Shown: piece after piece, positions 63,850-64,000 of the stretch
Layout: each line of letters starts with the position of its first letter
Numbering within the stretch: the stretch's first letter is position 1
Source of the DNA: an uncultured Paenibacillaceae bacterium
GTDB taxonomy: Bacteria; Bacillota; Bacilli; Paenibacillales; K13
DNA: 64,000 nucleotides
Direction: 5' to 3'
Assembly (NCBI GenBank): GCA_913056365.1
Contig: CAJXLT010000017.1
Coordinates: forward strand, 1 to 64,000
Made by a program: the position numbers and the translations under genes
The notes under the pieces: generated by a model
The model's input: the letters and a program-made list of their open reading frames with translations, nothing else
What the model was told of the DNA's origin: nothing
Database searches by the model: none

Positions 63850-64000
63850 TAATCAGATCAACTCGTTCGCGACAATGGCTTTCACTTCGTTCGGAATGGT
63901 TTCATCTGAGAAAACGGCTTTATGCCAGGTACGGCGGGATTTCCATCACCAAGAACTTGCCATTGATTCGCTTCACTGTATAGGAATATTGCTTCCCACC
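63850..64000 (-). pseudogene. Edge fragment, frames disagree
   Basis: The minus strand has a protein-like piece at the window edge (YSYTVKRINGKFLVMEIPP, stop at 63920) and, in another frame, WHKAVFSDETIPNEVKAIVANELI ending near 63850. They may belong to one gene with a frameshift or to an incomplete gene outside the window. Confidence 0.35.

Overview
The window looks like a chromosomal segment of a Paenibacillus-type Bacillota. The glycolytic operon has the Bacillus order cggR-gapA-pgk-tpiA-gpmI-eno, with a CggR-type operator in front. It is followed by the conserved secG-rnr-smpB-ssrA block. Ribosome binding sites are strong AGGAGG types, TTG and GTG starts are common, and a surface protein with S-layer homology (SLH) domains and WYL-type regulators are present. 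Several genes match families I know mainly from Paenibacillaceae. The assignment is an inference from gene content; no taxonomic marker was searched.

Layout. 1-1.5 kb: clpP (minus) under a CtsR-type operator, and tRNA-Arg(CCG). 1.5-8.7 kb: the glycolytic operon, closed by a strong terminator after eno. 8.8-14.25 kb: a sugar phosphate isomerase-like gene, secG, a block of palindromic repeats, rnr, smpB and tmRNA (ssrA). 14.3-29.6 kb: an accessory region starting exactly at the 3' end of ssrA and littered with pieces of ssrA (17043, 17905, 29523) and broken genes, which is the signature of repeated integration at ssrA. It carries an FAD oxidoreductase, broken retropepsin and Doc genes, two WYL regulators facing a slipin-RlaP pair (an RNA-repair-type association), a cold-shock gene, a frameshifted MFS exporter behind an attenuator, an ABC exporter, a TetR gene, a divergent PRPP-synthetase paralogue and an AbrB-Doc toxin-antitoxin pair.

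29.7-40.8 kb: an AT-rich orphan membrane protein, a TetR gene followed by a 1693-residue GLUG/Ig/SLH surface protein, a two-component system and a membrane protein. 40.8-43.4 kb: an EcoRII-type restriction-modification locus whose methylase carries an N-terminal ribbon-helix-helix-like domain. 43.4-52.3 kb: glutathione peroxidase, a tandem pair of membrane proteins with a shared leader hairpin, a TetR-controlled SDR-hydrolase fusion with two visible operator palindromes, a small Cys-rich gene, an ABC-F resistance-type ATPase behind an attenuator, and an RCC1-repeat secreted protein.

52.5-64 kb: a double prenyl-synthase-like fusion, a phosphorothioate-DNA-type HNH endonuclease, an expanded family of orphan membrane proteins with one recombination scar and one truncated copy, an intact retropepsin pair, a lipoprotein locus, an APH-type kinase, an epoxide-hydrolase-like enzyme behind a structured leader and terminator, and a copper amine oxidase N-domain protein. 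The core genes serve glycolysis and RNA/protein quality control (ClpP, RNase R, SmpB-tmRNA). The accessory half is rich in defence, drug-response and envelope functions.
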